A stretch of 14,190 nucleotides of DNA from Clostridiales bacterium (GCA_012514045.1 JAAZBA010000246.1:1-14190), one strand, 5' to 3'; counted from the stretch's first letter, positions 1 to 6,768 are shown. Made by a program: numbers and translations. The notes: generated by a model not told the origin, from the letters alone.

Positions 1-668
1 GAAAAGCCGCTGACGCTGGTTACCGAACAGGGCGAGGAACTCGATGCACTTGCCGCGAAGAAGGGTCTGACGCTTGCTGTCGGTTTCAAGATGCGTTTCG
101 AGCCGATTTTCATAGAGGCGAAAAAGCATATCGGCGAGATCGGCAGGCTTATGCATATCACGTCGACAAAACAGCAGGCCTACAATCCTCGTCCCGAAGC
201 GGAATGGATCCAGCATTCCGGTGCGATGTATGAGCTATCGGTGCATGATTTCGATCTCATCAGCTATATAACCGGCAGAAATCTGGTCGGCGTGCTGTAT
301 GCGAAGATGAGCCACCGGTTTGGCTGGGAGAAGGAGGACGCTTTTGCAATCTGCGCCGACTACGGTGAGGGTATTACCGTGCTGCTTGAGGGGATGTATG
401 CGGTAAAAGTATATTCTGCTACCGTGACCTTACGCTGACCTTTTTGGGCGACGAGGGCTACATGCGCGTGGAGCGCCCCGACCGTATAGTTTTGCATACT
501 TCGGAATATCAGGTTATCGAAATACAGCCAGCTGAAAAAAGCGCATTCGTTCTTGAACTGACACATTTTATGAGCGCCGTCTCCGGCAAAGAGAAGAATT
601 CGCTTACCGCAACATGCGCGATAAATATGACGCGCTTCATAAACGAAGCGTATCGCAAGGGGTGTTGA
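1..668 (+). pseudogene. Gfo/Idh/MocA-family NAD(P)-dependent oxidoreductase, 5'-truncated by the window and frameshifted
   Basis: The family comprises NAD(P)-dependent oxidoreductases acting on sugars, inositols or related polyols; the substrate cannot be told here. The window opens inside the gene at the conserved EKP motif (first three visible codons), so only the N-terminal Rossmann part, roughly 90 residues, should lie upstream. Other family marks follow: VGFKMRF after the EKP helix, GEIGRL, and the HDFDL segment (His at visible residue 82), which fits the usual catalytic H-D region. Frame 1 stops at 436-438, but family-like sequence resumes at once in frame 3 (YRDLTLTFLGDEGYMRVERP, then a C-terminal helix) and ends at a TGA at 666-668. 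Frame 3 is open only from about 390, so one base was lost (or two gained) between about 390 and 435; an A4 run lies at 405-408. It is a pseudogene unless this is a sequencing error. The family call is firm. Confidence 0.85.
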
Positions 669-896
669 AATGTAAAGCAACGCTCCGTGTGCTCTGTTGC
701 TTGGAATTTTCTGCTACCGCATGTTCTTATGCTCGCCGGCTGCGATGACATTTCGGATGCTGCTGTTGCTACAGCGTTTCGGGCATATATCGTCAAGATT
801 TATTTCCTAACATTGCCCCTGGTACAACTAATGTGGACAGGAAATTTTGTTCTGATGTATATTCTAAAATAATATGACCTAAAAGAGAGAGATACA
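669..896. other. Intergenic stretch with repeat copy 1, no supported gene
   Basis: Between the oxidoreductase stop and the amidohydrolase promoter there is no gene I can support. A 61-codon plus-strand ORF (687-872) has no recognisable family or ribosome binding site. The right half carries copy 1 of the dispersed repeat. The stretch is best read as degraded sequence. Confidence 0.5.
779..843 (+). repeat. Dispersed direct repeat, copy 1 (about 65 bp)
   Basis: The core at 791-842 matches 2192-2243 at 48 of 52 positions by direct alignment. Similarity continues weakly leftwards for about a dozen bases (GGCATATATCGTC against GGTATATACCGTC). Both copies are on the same strand, about 1.4 kb apart, and enclose the promoter and coding region of the amidohydrolase. 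No transposase or longer inverted ends accompany them. Confidence 0.75.
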
Positions 897-925
897 TTGA
901 CAACTGTACCGTCTTGTGGTATATT
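897..925 (+). promoter_or_regulatory. Sigma-70/SigA-type promoter of the amidohydrolase gene
   Basis: A perfect -35 hexamer TTGACA (897-902) is followed after exactly 17 bp by TATATT (920-925), five of six matches to the -10 consensus. The amidohydrolase start lies about 40 bp downstream with GGAGG at 957-961. Confidence 0.75.
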
Positions 926-965
926 GCAAATTGAGATAAGATGATTTTATATATTTGGAGGAACG

Positions 966-2003
966 ATGCCTATGTATAAAGGTCAGGTGTGTGACATCCA
1001 CATCCATGTGAGCATCCCGCAGGACATGGAGATCATCGCCTCAAGAATGAAACAGCACGGCTACGCGAAGTACTGCCTTTTAGGCTGCGGCTCCTACTAT
1101 CCGCGCGCGAAGGGTGTTTCGAACGTGCTGGCGCTGCTCCAGAAACTGCGCGACCCGTCGGTCTACGCGTTTGCAAGTCTTGAACATCCGGAAACCGGCA
1201 CGGCGTCGGCAGAGAGCCTGCTGGAACAGGTGAAGATGTACCATGCGTTGGGCTTCGACGGCGTGAAGATGATCGAAGGCAAGCCCAACATCCGGCTGCG
1301 CACAGGCGTACCGCTGGACGACGCGGTCTACGAGCCGATGCTTGGCTTTCTCGAAGCGCACGACATCCCCGTACTGTCGCACGTCAACGATCCGCGCTTC
1401 TTCTGGGATATCACGAAGATGAGTCCAGCGCAGATCGCGCGCGGGTGGTACGCAGGGCCGGACAACCCGTCGTTCGAGACCGTACGCGCCGAGGCGCTTG
1501 AGACTATGCGGCGGCATCCCGGACTGCGCACGACTTTCGCGCATTTCTTCTTCGCGTCTGGCAGTACGGATGAGGCCGACGGCATTCTCGACCGCTATCC
1601 AAACGTGAACTTTGACCTGACGCCCGGCACGCACTACGCGGACATGAGCGGCGCGCGGAATGAATGGCGTACTTTCCTGACGCGGCGCTCGAACCGGCTG
1701 CTGTTCGGTACTGACAACGCCGCCGCGACGAGTGAAGCGCATACCCCGCTGTGTCGGCAGATTCTCGAAACGGCGAATGAGATTGAGTACCGCGGAGTGT
1801 CACTGCAGTGTTTTGAGCTGCCCGAGGCAGCGCTTGCGGACATCTACGAGAAGAACTTCGACCGCTTTGCCGGAGCATCGCCGCGTCCGGTAGACTGTGA
1901 GCGTCTGTCCTCTTACATCCAATGGACGTCCGACCTTATGGAAGGCGCGCAGTACGCAAGCGACATCCGCGCCGACCTGACGGCATTGGATAAATCTCTG
2001 TAA
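966..2003 (+). CDS. Amidohydrolase-superfamily metal-dependent hydrolase (amidohydrolase 2 type)
   Basis: A 345-residue TIM-barrel hydrolase of the amidohydrolase-2 group, which hydrolyses or decarboxylates small carboxylated or lactone substrates; the substrate cannot be predicted. Metal-site candidates are in the expected order: HxH at strand 1 (H12, H14 in CDIHIHVS), H139 (SHVND), H193 (FAHFF) and D250 in GTDNAA. There is no signal peptide, so it should be cytoplasmic. GGAGG (957-961) is only 4 nt from the ATG at 966 but 10 nt from a second ATG at 972, so the true start may be 972. It has its own promoter and no clear terminator. It is notably GC-rich (43 of 60 bases at 1441-1500) compared with the next gene, suggesting separate origins. 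It could act with the broken oxidoreductase upstream in sugar or polyol metabolism, but that is only inference. The superfamily call is strong. Confidence 0.88.
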   Translation: MPMYKGQVCDIHIHVSIPQDMEIIASRMKQHGYAKYCLLGCGSYYPRAKGVSNVLALLQKLRDPSVYAFASLEHPETGTASAESLLEQVKMYHALGFDGVKMIEGKPNIRLRTGVPLDDAVYEPMLGFLEAHDIPVLSHVNDPRFFWDITKMSPAQIARGWYAGPDNPSFETVRAEALETMRRHPGLRTTFAHFFFASGSTDEADGILDRYPNVNFDLTPGTHYADMSGARNEWRTFLTRRSNRLLFGTDNAAATSEAHTPLCRQILETANEIEYRGVSLQCFELPEAALADIYEKNFDRFAGASPRPVDCERLSSYIQWTSDLMEGAQYASDIRADLTALDKSL

Positions 2004-2179
2004 ACCTTTCCGTATTATCTTATTGGATGTTATATCATACTGAAGCTCTGTTAAAACCACAAATACGCGCTGGTTGTACCGTCCTCAATGGGCGTCCAGA
2101 TTCTGCCAGCCTGAACGGAAAATGATGTAATACAAATAAGCGAAAATTATATGTGAGGTACTGCGTCACTTTCTCTATC
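2004..2179. other. Intergenic region without a supported gene
   Basis: There is no recognisable gene or terminator between the amidohydrolase stop and repeat copy 2. A short open minus-strand frame ending near 2055 looks faintly protein-like, but it has no start, ribosome binding site or recognisable family. Confidence 0.4.
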
Positions 2180-2244
2180 ACCGGTATATACCGTCAAGAG
2201 TTATTTACTAACATTGCTCCTGGTACAACTAATGTGGGCAGGAC
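2180..2244 (+). repeat. Dispersed direct repeat, copy 2, containing a perfect 12-bp palindrome
   Basis: Partner of the repeat at 779-843 (48 of 52 identical over the core). Its left edge contains the self-complementary CGGTATATACCG at 2182-2193, which is eroded in copy 1. It lies directly upstream of the acetyltransferase start (2262), so it may also act as that gene's leader. Confidence 0.75.
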
Positions 2245-2261
2245 AATAAAAAAGGTATATA

Positions 2262-2801
2262 ATGTTTATTATTGAAAATGATTTGATAGGATTATCTCCG
2301 TATACGCATGCGGATGACGCTGATATGTTTGCCTGCTGGCAGAATATAGATACACAAAAAGGATATAACGGCATATTCAATCAAACATTTAATGAATTTA
2401 AGGAATTTAATATTGAGCAGTTTACATTTTGGGTTACTGTCACGGACAAAAAGACAAGTAAAAAAGTGGGTGTCCTGAGATTAGGCTTGGATGAAATCTG
2501 TCCTGATTTAGCCATTTGGATTTATCCTCGGTACAGAAACAGAGGGTATGGAACGCAATCTTTTGCTTTAGCGCTTAAATATATATTTGAACACTTTCCA
2601 TATTCTGAAATATCCGCAGGATGTTTTGAAGACAACATCAGCAGTATAAAAATGCTGACGAAAATCGGCTTTGTTCGATATCCGGATGGAGACGTTGCAG
2701 AAAAGAGCTGTTTTACCGGTGAAACAATAAGACAATTGGAATTCAGAATTACAAGCGAACTTGCGAGAGATATTCCTTTATTATTGGCAGACAATCAATG
2801 A
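2262..2801 (+). CDS. GNAT-family N-acetyltransferase (RimJ/RimL-like)
   Basis: A 179-residue single-domain GNAT that transfers an acetyl group from acetyl-CoA to an amine. The layout follows the RimJ/RimL type: an N-terminal strand-helix (to about residue 35), a strand pair with GVLRLG near 70-75, then the acetyl-CoA pyrophosphate loop RNRGYG at residues 92-97. The C-terminal motif B region is at about 117-140 (AGCFEDNISSIKMLTKIGF), where Asn and Lys are typical. Substrates in this group range from ribosomal protein N-termini to antibiotics and small amines, so the target is unknown. The ribosome binding site is weak (AAAGG at 2251-2255, 6 nt from ATG). The gene is AT-rich (20 of 60 G+C at 2401-2460), in contrast with the preceding gene. 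It converges with the ABC operon. The family call is strong, the substrate unknown. Confidence 0.9.
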   Translation: MFIIENDLIGLSPYTHADDADMFACWQNIDTQKGYNGIFNQTFNEFKEFNIEQFTFWVTVTDKKTSKKVGVLRLGLDEICPDLAIWIYPRYRNRGYGTQSFALALKYIFEHFPYSEISAGCFEDNISSIKMLTKIGFVRYPDGDVAEKSCFTGETIRQLEFRITSELARDIPLLLADNQ

Positions 2802-2822
2802 TTACTTCAGGCTTATCGAGAC

Positions 2823-2861
2823 ATACAAAAGCTCCTCACTAACCTTGTGTTAGTGAGGAGC
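2823..2861 (-). terminator. Intrinsic terminator of the minus-strand ArsR-ABC operon
   Basis: A perfect 13-bp stem (2831-2843 with 2849-2861) closes a 5-nt loop (2844-2848). Read on the minus strand, the stem is followed by TTTTGTATGT, a usable U-tract, and the permease stop is about 20 bp upstream. On the plus strand the stem is followed by CTTGTCATC, so it would terminate the acetyltransferase poorly. Confidence 0.8.
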
Positions 2862-2882
2862 CTTGTCATCGATACCATATTA

Positions 2883-3623
2883 TTACAGTATCCACTTTCT
2901 TTTTATATTCCAATGGCAGAAGTAAAACAATATTACGACAAATCCGATTAAGACCAAAGCGTCGAGCCACACATTCATAACGCCGGTTTGATTTATCGCT
3001 CCGTTAAGCATGTCCGCTCCGTATGTCAGCGGCAGACAATAGGAAATCGGCCGCAGGAACACCGGCAGCTTCGCTATCGGCAGAAAAAGACCGGACAGGA
3101 AGAGCATCGGAAAACGGAAAAAGTTTGAATATGTCTGCGCTTCGAAAACTTCTCTTGATGAAACCGCTATCGCAAGCCCGAGAAGCGTTGAGGTGATTGC
3201 CATCAATAATACGCCCGCTATCACGATACCCCAGTTGATCCCCGATAAATCGATTATGAACGCGGCAAATAATACCGGTGAAAATGAAATAATCATACCG
3301 AAAAGTATAGCGCCGGAAATTTTCGCGAGCACAAGTGTAGTCAGGCTGATTGGCGCCGATAACAGGCGGTCGAAAGACCGTCCCCTACGCTCAAAAGTTA
3401 TCGTTACCGCCAGCATCGACGTTGTTCCAAACAGAACGCTCATTGCCATCAGCCCCGGCAGCAGTGATTTTATGTCTATAGCCTGGGTTGACGGCGCGCG
3501 TATAAACTGCATCAGCGTCCAGGAAAGGGGAAATATGATGCCCCAGCTTATATTGGGTGGCTTCAGATAATAGTTTCTGATGTCTTTTTTTAATATATTC
3601 CAAAAGGCAATCCACACATTCAT
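2883..3623 (-). CDS. ABC-2 type transporter permease
   Basis: A 246-residue integral membrane subunit of an ABC exporter, pairing with the ATPase encoded just upstream. Six hydrophobic spans are visible at about residues 25-41, 54-75, 100-124, 130-154, 170-190 and 219-238. The cytoplasmic segment ERRGRSFDRLLSAPIS (about 78-93) matches the coupling region of ABC-2 permeases. The conserved ABC-2 stretch FLSGLFLPIAKLP leading to PLTYGADMLNG lies at about 175-208. The start codon overlaps the ATPase stop by 4 bp (ATGA), implying translational coupling, and GGAGG sits upstream inside the ATPase gene. ABC-2 exporters move drugs, lipids, polysaccharides or peptides; this short one-permease form resembles drug or antibiotic efflux pumps (DrrB/NatB-like), but the cargo is not determined by sequence. 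Confidence 0.9.
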   Translation of the reverse strand: MNVWIAFWNILKKDIRNYYLKPPNISWGIIFPLSWTLMQFIRAPSTQAIDIKSLLPGLMAMSVLFGTTSMLAVTITFERRGRSFDRLLSAPISLTTLVLAKISGAILFGMIISFSPVLFAAFIIDLSGINWGIVIAGVLLMAITSTLLGLAIAVSSREVFEAQTYSNFFRFPMLFLSGLFLPIAKLPVFLRPISYCLPLTYGADMLNGAINQTGVMNVWLDALVLIGFVVILFYFCHWNIKRKWIL

Positions 3624-4585
3624 TTTCTTCTTCCCTCCTTCTCTTTCTGCAGTTTTCCTGTCTCTATTCCCGTTACTCTGACAAACACATCCTCCAGAGT
3701 GGGGCGTATTTCTTTGGCCTCAAACACGGAAATACCTCTATTGTCAAGGTATTGCAAAATTGGTAAGAGGGCAATTTTTTCATCTGATGTTATAAAGCAG
3801 ATATTTTCATCTTTTGGCTCAATCCGAAGATTGGGGAAATCACGCTGCAGTTCATCTTTAATTCCGCCCGCGCTTTTATTCAATGTTAATTTTAGAATAT
3901 GCTCATTTTCTGTGTTTTCCATCAATGCTTCAACTGTATCTGTTTTTACGATTTTCCCGCTGACTATAAACGCGACACGATCACAAATACGCTGCGCTTC
4001 CTCAATATAATGAGTTGTGAGAAACACCGTTGTGCCTCGGCGCTTCATGTCTAAAATCAGACTTCGGATCTGTCTTGCGCTTTCCACATCAATCCCTGTG
4101 GTCGGTTCATCCAGAAAAAGAATATCAGGATTATGAATTATCCCCGCAGCAATGGCAAGTTTGCGCCGCATCCCTTTGGAATATGCCCTGAACGGACGTT
4201 TTCCGGCGCTTTTTAAATTGAACTGTTCAAGCAACTCACTCGCTCTCTTTTCCCTGTCATCCTTTCTCATTCCATAAAGCGAAGCGCAAAAGCAGAGATT
4301 ATCAAAGCCGTCCATCTCATCATAAAGATTGCTTTCGTCCGGCACAATTCCCATAATCCTTTGCGCTTTTTTTATATCTTTTATGCCATCGATATTATTA
4401 ATCGATATAGCGCCTCCCGAGGGTCTGGATAACCCGATGAGCATATTGATGGTTGAAGTCTTGCCAGCTCCGTTTGGGCCTAAAAATCCAAAGATTTCAC
4501 CTTTTTGGATATCAAATGAGATATCGTCCACGGCGGTAAAATCGCCAAATGTCTTTTTAAGATTCGTGACACTTACTATGCCCAT
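3620..4585 (-). CDS. ABC transporter ATP-binding protein (exporter type)
   Basis: A 321-residue ATPase that drives the ABC-2 permease at the inner face of the membrane. Motifs are in order: Walker A GPNGAGKT at residues 36-43, signature YSKGMRRK at 135-142 (a variant of LSGGQ common in this subfamily), Walker B ILFLDE at 155-160, and the switch histidine H192 in TTHYIEEA. The usual Q-loop glutamine is replaced by aspartate (VPDES, D83). After the nucleotide-binding domain (to about residue 220) comes a C-terminal extension of about 95 residues, like that of DrrA/NatA-type exporters, ending in a basic tail. The start at 4585 follows the regulator stop by 3 bp, with GGAG inside the end of the regulator gene. 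It is the middle gene of an operon controlled by the upstream ArsR protein. The cargo is unknown. Confidence 0.93.
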   Translation of the reverse strand: MGIVSVTNLKKTFGDFTAVDDISFDIQKGEIFGFLGPNGAGKTSTINMLIGLSRPSGGAISINNIDGIKDIKKAQRIMGIVPDESNLYDEMDGFDNLCFCASLYGMRKDDREKRASELLEQFNLKSAGKRPFRAYSKGMRRKLAIAAGIIHNPDILFLDEPTTGIDVESARQIRSLILDMKRRGTTVFLTTHYIEEAQRICDRVAFIVSGKIVKTDTVEALMENTENEHILKLTLNKSAGGIKDELQRDFPNLRIEPKDENICFITSDEKIALLPILQYLDNRGISVFEAKEIRPTLEDVFVRVTGIETGKLQKEKEGRRK

Positions 4586-4588
4586 GAT

Positions 4589-4996
4589 CTAACTCTCCGT
4601 TTCCTCTGTTTTAGGACCATGACAAAAAATCCTGACTTCTTCGGAGCATTTTTTTCCTGTTTTATGCGCATGGCATCTGTTTCGCTTCTCCTGTATGCAG
4701 TCTTCTTTCTCAGGATTGCATGCCTCCCTTTGAATTTTCGCCAATTCCACAAATTCGGAGGCAAGCGTTCGGAGTTGTTCGCGGTCTACATCGTAATGCA
4801 TAAAGTATCCGCGTTTTTCTCCGATAAGCAATCCTGCTTCCCGCAAGACTTTCAAATGTTGGGAAACTGCGGCTTCGGTTAAACCAAGATTACGTGCCAG
4901 AGCTCCCACACAATAGTTATGCCGCAGAAGCAGCTTCACTATTTTTAATCTGGTGTCGTCGGCAATGGCTTTCAAAACTGCTGTGCTATTTTTCAT
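4589..4996 (-). CDS. ArsR-family winged-helix repressor with a Cys/His-rich C-terminal tail
   Basis: A 135-residue ArsR/SmtB-type DNA-binding protein, presumably the repressor of its own operon. The winged helix covers about residues 5-75, with the recognition region VGALARNLGLTEAAVSQHL (30-48) and the wing near KRGYFMHYDV (61-70). The classical ELCVCDL metal box is not present; the position has NYCVGAL with a single Cys29. Instead a tail of about 45 residues beyond the usual fold carries C93, C100, C108, H109, H111, C117, C125 and H126, a plausible metal or thiol-reactive site. AGGAGG lies 8 nt before ATG 4996, and promoter and palindromes lie just upstream. It is cotranscribed with the ABC ATPase (3-bp gap). 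The family call is very secure; the inducer could be a metal, a toxic compound or redox stress, and the sequence does not settle this. Confidence 0.92.
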   Translation of the reverse strand: MKNSTAVLKAIADDTRLKIVKLLLRHNYCVGALARNLGLTEAAVSQHLKVLREAGLLIGEKRGYFMHYDVDREQLRTLASEFVELAKIQREACNPEKEDCIQEKRNRCHAHKTGKKCSEEVRIFCHGPKTEETES

Positions 4997-5012
4997 AACA
5001 CAATCCTCCTTT

Positions 5013-5040
5013 TTTTAATTAAGCAGTTGCTTAATTAAAA
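5013..5040. promoter_or_regulatory. Perfect 13-2-13 inverted repeat, probable ArsR operator
   Basis: The arms TTTTAATTAAGCA (5013-5025) and TGCTTAATTAAAA (5028-5040) are exact reverse complements around a 2-bp centre. This spacing resembles the 12-2-12 operators known for SmtB/ArsR proteins. It touches the -10 element and covers the expected transcription start, so a bound dimer would block initiation. Confidence 0.78.
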
Positions 5041-5068
5041 GTATAGTACACAAATTCAATTAAGTCAA
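5040..5068 (-). promoter_or_regulatory. Promoter of the ArsR-ABC operon
   Basis: On the minus strand, -35 TTGACT (5068-5063) and -10 TATACT (5045-5040) are separated by exactly 17 bp. Transcription would start within or beside the large palindrome at 5013-5040, just before AGGAGG (5010-5005) and the arsR-like start codon at 4996. Confidence 0.8.
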
Positions 5069-5075
5069 TACTTAA
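5060..5075. promoter_or_regulatory. Second inverted repeat overlapping the -35 element
   Basis: TTAAGT (5060-5065) and ACTTAA (5070-5075) are exact reverse complements around a 4-bp centre, and they overlap the -35 hexamer. The half-site TTAAG relates to the CTTAA of the larger palindrome, suggesting a second, weaker operator for the same regulator. Confidence 0.5.
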
Positions 5076-5079
5076 ACAT

Positions 5080-5111
5080 AAAGAGATTTGAAAAACATCA
5101 AATCTCTTTTT
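5080..5111 (+). terminator. Terminator-like hairpin between divergent genes
   Basis: A perfect 12-bp stem (5080-5091 with 5098-5109) with a 6-nt loop ends in a run of five T (5107-5111). It has the form of an intrinsic terminator on the plus strand, but no plus-strand gene precedes it. It may insulate the peptidase gene from stray transcription, or mark a lost gene. Confidence 0.55.
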
Positions 5112-5225
5112 CACACACATTTTCGCTCGCATTATTCTCTTATGGCTTTATCTTTATTTTCCCTGAACCTCGAAAACTCAGGCTGTGAGAATACTTAAAT
5201 CAATGCCTTTATTATAATGATTTTC

Positions 5226-5254
5226 TTTACTTCTTTTATTCTTTGAGATATAAT
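5226..5254 (+). promoter_or_regulatory. Promoter of the M28 peptidase gene
   Basis: -35 TTTACT (5226-5231), a 17-bp spacer, and a perfect -10 TATAAT (5249-5254). The ribosome binding site GAGAGG (5272-5277) follows, 8 nt before the ATG at 5286. Confidence 0.75.
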
Positions 5255-5285
5255 AAATAAAATTATATAATGAGAGGAATATATA

Positions 5286-6464
5286 ATGAACAAGAAACAA
5301 ATAATGCAGATATTCAAGGATAACGCCTATATTCGCGTTGGAGGAAGCGAAGAAGAAAAGAGATGCGCCGAGTATCTCCTTTCAAATTGCTCCGAAATGG
5401 GCATAAAGTCATGGCTTGAGCCTTTTGAAGTGGAGATGGCTACAATCAACGAAGCTCGCCTCTTCATCGATGGCAAGGAAATTCCCTGCAAAGGCTACCT
5501 TCGCAACAACGACAAGCATTCTCTTGCTCAGTGCAAGGGCAAAATTGTGTTTATCGACGGGCTTCTACGCTACTGGCTGTTCCACGATCTGGCAGACAAC
5601 GGCGCGTTGGGATATATCACTTTTGACGGCAATGTAAACTACGCCGACCAGGACATTGATCAGAAAGAACTGCGTGGTTATATCTCTAACGGAGTAATCC
5701 TTCCCGGAGTTAATATCAACGCCAAAGACGCGGTGAAAATCATCAAAAACGGCGCGAAAACAGCGAAAATTGTCCTCGACCAGGATCAGTACAAGGGTGA
5801 GTCACAGAACATTGTGGCGGAACTGCCCGGCGAAATCGACGAATACATCGTCTTTACCGCCCACTATGACTCCACCTCTCTTTCCACGGGAGCTTATGAC
5901 AATATGTCCGGTGTCATCGGGCTTCTCATGGCGGCAGAACACTTCTCTTCCCGTCCCCACTGCTACGGTCTGCGCTTCGTTTGGTGCGGCTCCGAGGAGA
6001 GAGGGCTTCTCGGATCTAAGGCTTACTGTGCCTCCCACGAGGATGAGCTTAAGAAAACCGCCCTTAATATAAACCTTGACATGATCGGCACTATTATGGG
6101 ACAGTTTGTGGTTCATTGCTCCTGCGAAGAGAAAACCGCTCATTATATTGAGTATATGGCAAGCGAGCTGGGTCTCGGTATCGATGTTCGCAACGACCTC
6201 CACTCCTCCGACTCCACCCCCTTCGCCGACAAGGGTGTGCCTGCCGTATCCTTTGCCAGAAGCGCTCCGGGGAACACAGCCACTGTCCACAATCGCTACG
6301 ATACATTAAAACTCATGAGCCCCGGTCAGATGCAGGAAGACATGAATTTTATCATCAGTTTTGCCTCCCGCATGGCTAACGCCGCCCGTCTTCCCGTATC
6401 AAAGGAGATTCCCGAAAAGATCAAGGAGATGCTTGACAAGTATCTGAACAGGAAAAGAGAATAG
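5286..6464 (+). CDS. M28-family zinc aminopeptidase with a protease-associated-like insert
   Basis: A 392-residue metallopeptidase of family M28, which removes N-terminal residues from peptides using two zinc ions. The active-site set is complete: H193 and D195 (HYDS), bridging D205 (GAYDN), general base E237 with ligand E238 (SEERGLLGS), D265 (NLDMIGT) and H335 (HNRYDT). Residues about 60-165, between the N-terminal helix and the catalytic core, have the size and glycine/valine-rich pattern of a protease-associated domain. No signal peptide or membrane span is visible, unlike many secreted M28 enzymes, so a cytoplasmic role in peptide use is likely. It is a single-gene unit with its own promoter and terminator. 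The specificity (leucyl, glutaminyl-cyclase-like or other) cannot be read from the sequence. Confidence 0.92.
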   Translation: MNKKQIMQIFKDNAYIRVGGSEEEKRCAEYLLSNCSEMGIKSWLEPFEVEMATINEARLFIDGKEIPCKGYLRNNDKHSLAQCKGKIVFIDGLLRYWLFHDLADNGALGYITFDGNVNYADQDIDQKELRGYISNGVILPGVNINAKDAVKIIKNGAKTAKIVLDQDQYKGESQNIVAELPGEIDEYIVFTAHYDSTSLSTGAYDNMSGVIGLLMAAEHFSSRPHCYGLRFVWCGSEERGLLGSKAYCASHEDELKKTALNINLDMIGTIMGQFVVHCSCEEKTAHYIEYMASELGLGIDVRNDLHSSDSTPFADKGVPAVSFARSAPGNTATVHNRYDTLKLMSPGQMQEDMNFIISFASRMANAARLPVSKEIPEKIKEMLDKYLNRKRE

Positions 6465-6532
6465 CTGTTTCTTCTCTGAGAATAATATTTAAGAGACAAT
6501 AGAGCGGAATCAGGCGCCAGAACACTGGCTAT

Positions 6533-6560
6533 TGGGGGCTTTACCAAGTCCCCACTTTTT
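6533..6560 (+). terminator. Intrinsic terminator of the M28 peptidase gene
   Basis: Stem GGGGGCTT (6534-6541) pairs with AAGTCCCC (6546-6553), with one G-U pair, around loop TACC. It is followed by five T (6556-6560), about 70 bp after the peptidase stop. Confidence 0.72.
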
Positions 6561-6768
6561 ATTGCAAAGAATATACTGGCAATTTCAAACTCACCCGCGA
6601 TTTTTTACATATTTATTGTAGCATTTTTTCATGAAAAGGAGACAAAAAAATTATTTCTTAATCAGCAATTATCATTAGTATGTTAGAATAAATTTGTTCT
6701 CAATGGCATTATTACATGCCATAAATAAAAGTTTGCTGGAAGCAGCATATAAGGAGGTTAATAACATT
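6561..6768. other. AT-rich leader region before the alpha/beta hydrolase
   Basis: AT-rich and without a supported gene. The hydrolase frame is open upstream to 6694 and contains an earlier ATG at 6703, but no ribosome binding site precedes it. A 15-codon ORF starting near 6631 is too short to support. A promoter must lie here, but I see no pair of hexamers at good spacing. Confidence 0.4.

Noticed and set aside
1080..1742. 220-codon minus-strand ORF opposite the amidohydrolase
   Set aside because: It is a mirror of a GC-rich, strongly codon-biased gene; it is Arg-rich with no family motif, and the plus-strand frame has all the catalytic residues.
2050..2110. Minus-strand open stretch ending in a protein-like tail (WTPIEDGTTSAYLWF)
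   Set aside because: No start codon, ribosome binding site or known family; too short to separate from chance.
2831..2861. Hairpin as terminator of the acetyltransferase gene
   Set aside because: On the plus strand no T-tract follows the stem; the T-rich side serves the minus-strand ABC operon.
5802..6290. 162-codon minus-strand ORF within the M28 gene
   Set aside because: It lies entirely inside the clear M28 catalytic domain, with no ribosome binding site or recognisable motif.
6694..6768. Longer N-terminus for the alpha/beta hydrolase (TTG 6694 or ATG 6703)
   Set aside because: AAGGAGG at 6751-6757 sits inside that extension and is placed for the ATG at 6769, which also begins a proper membrane anchor.
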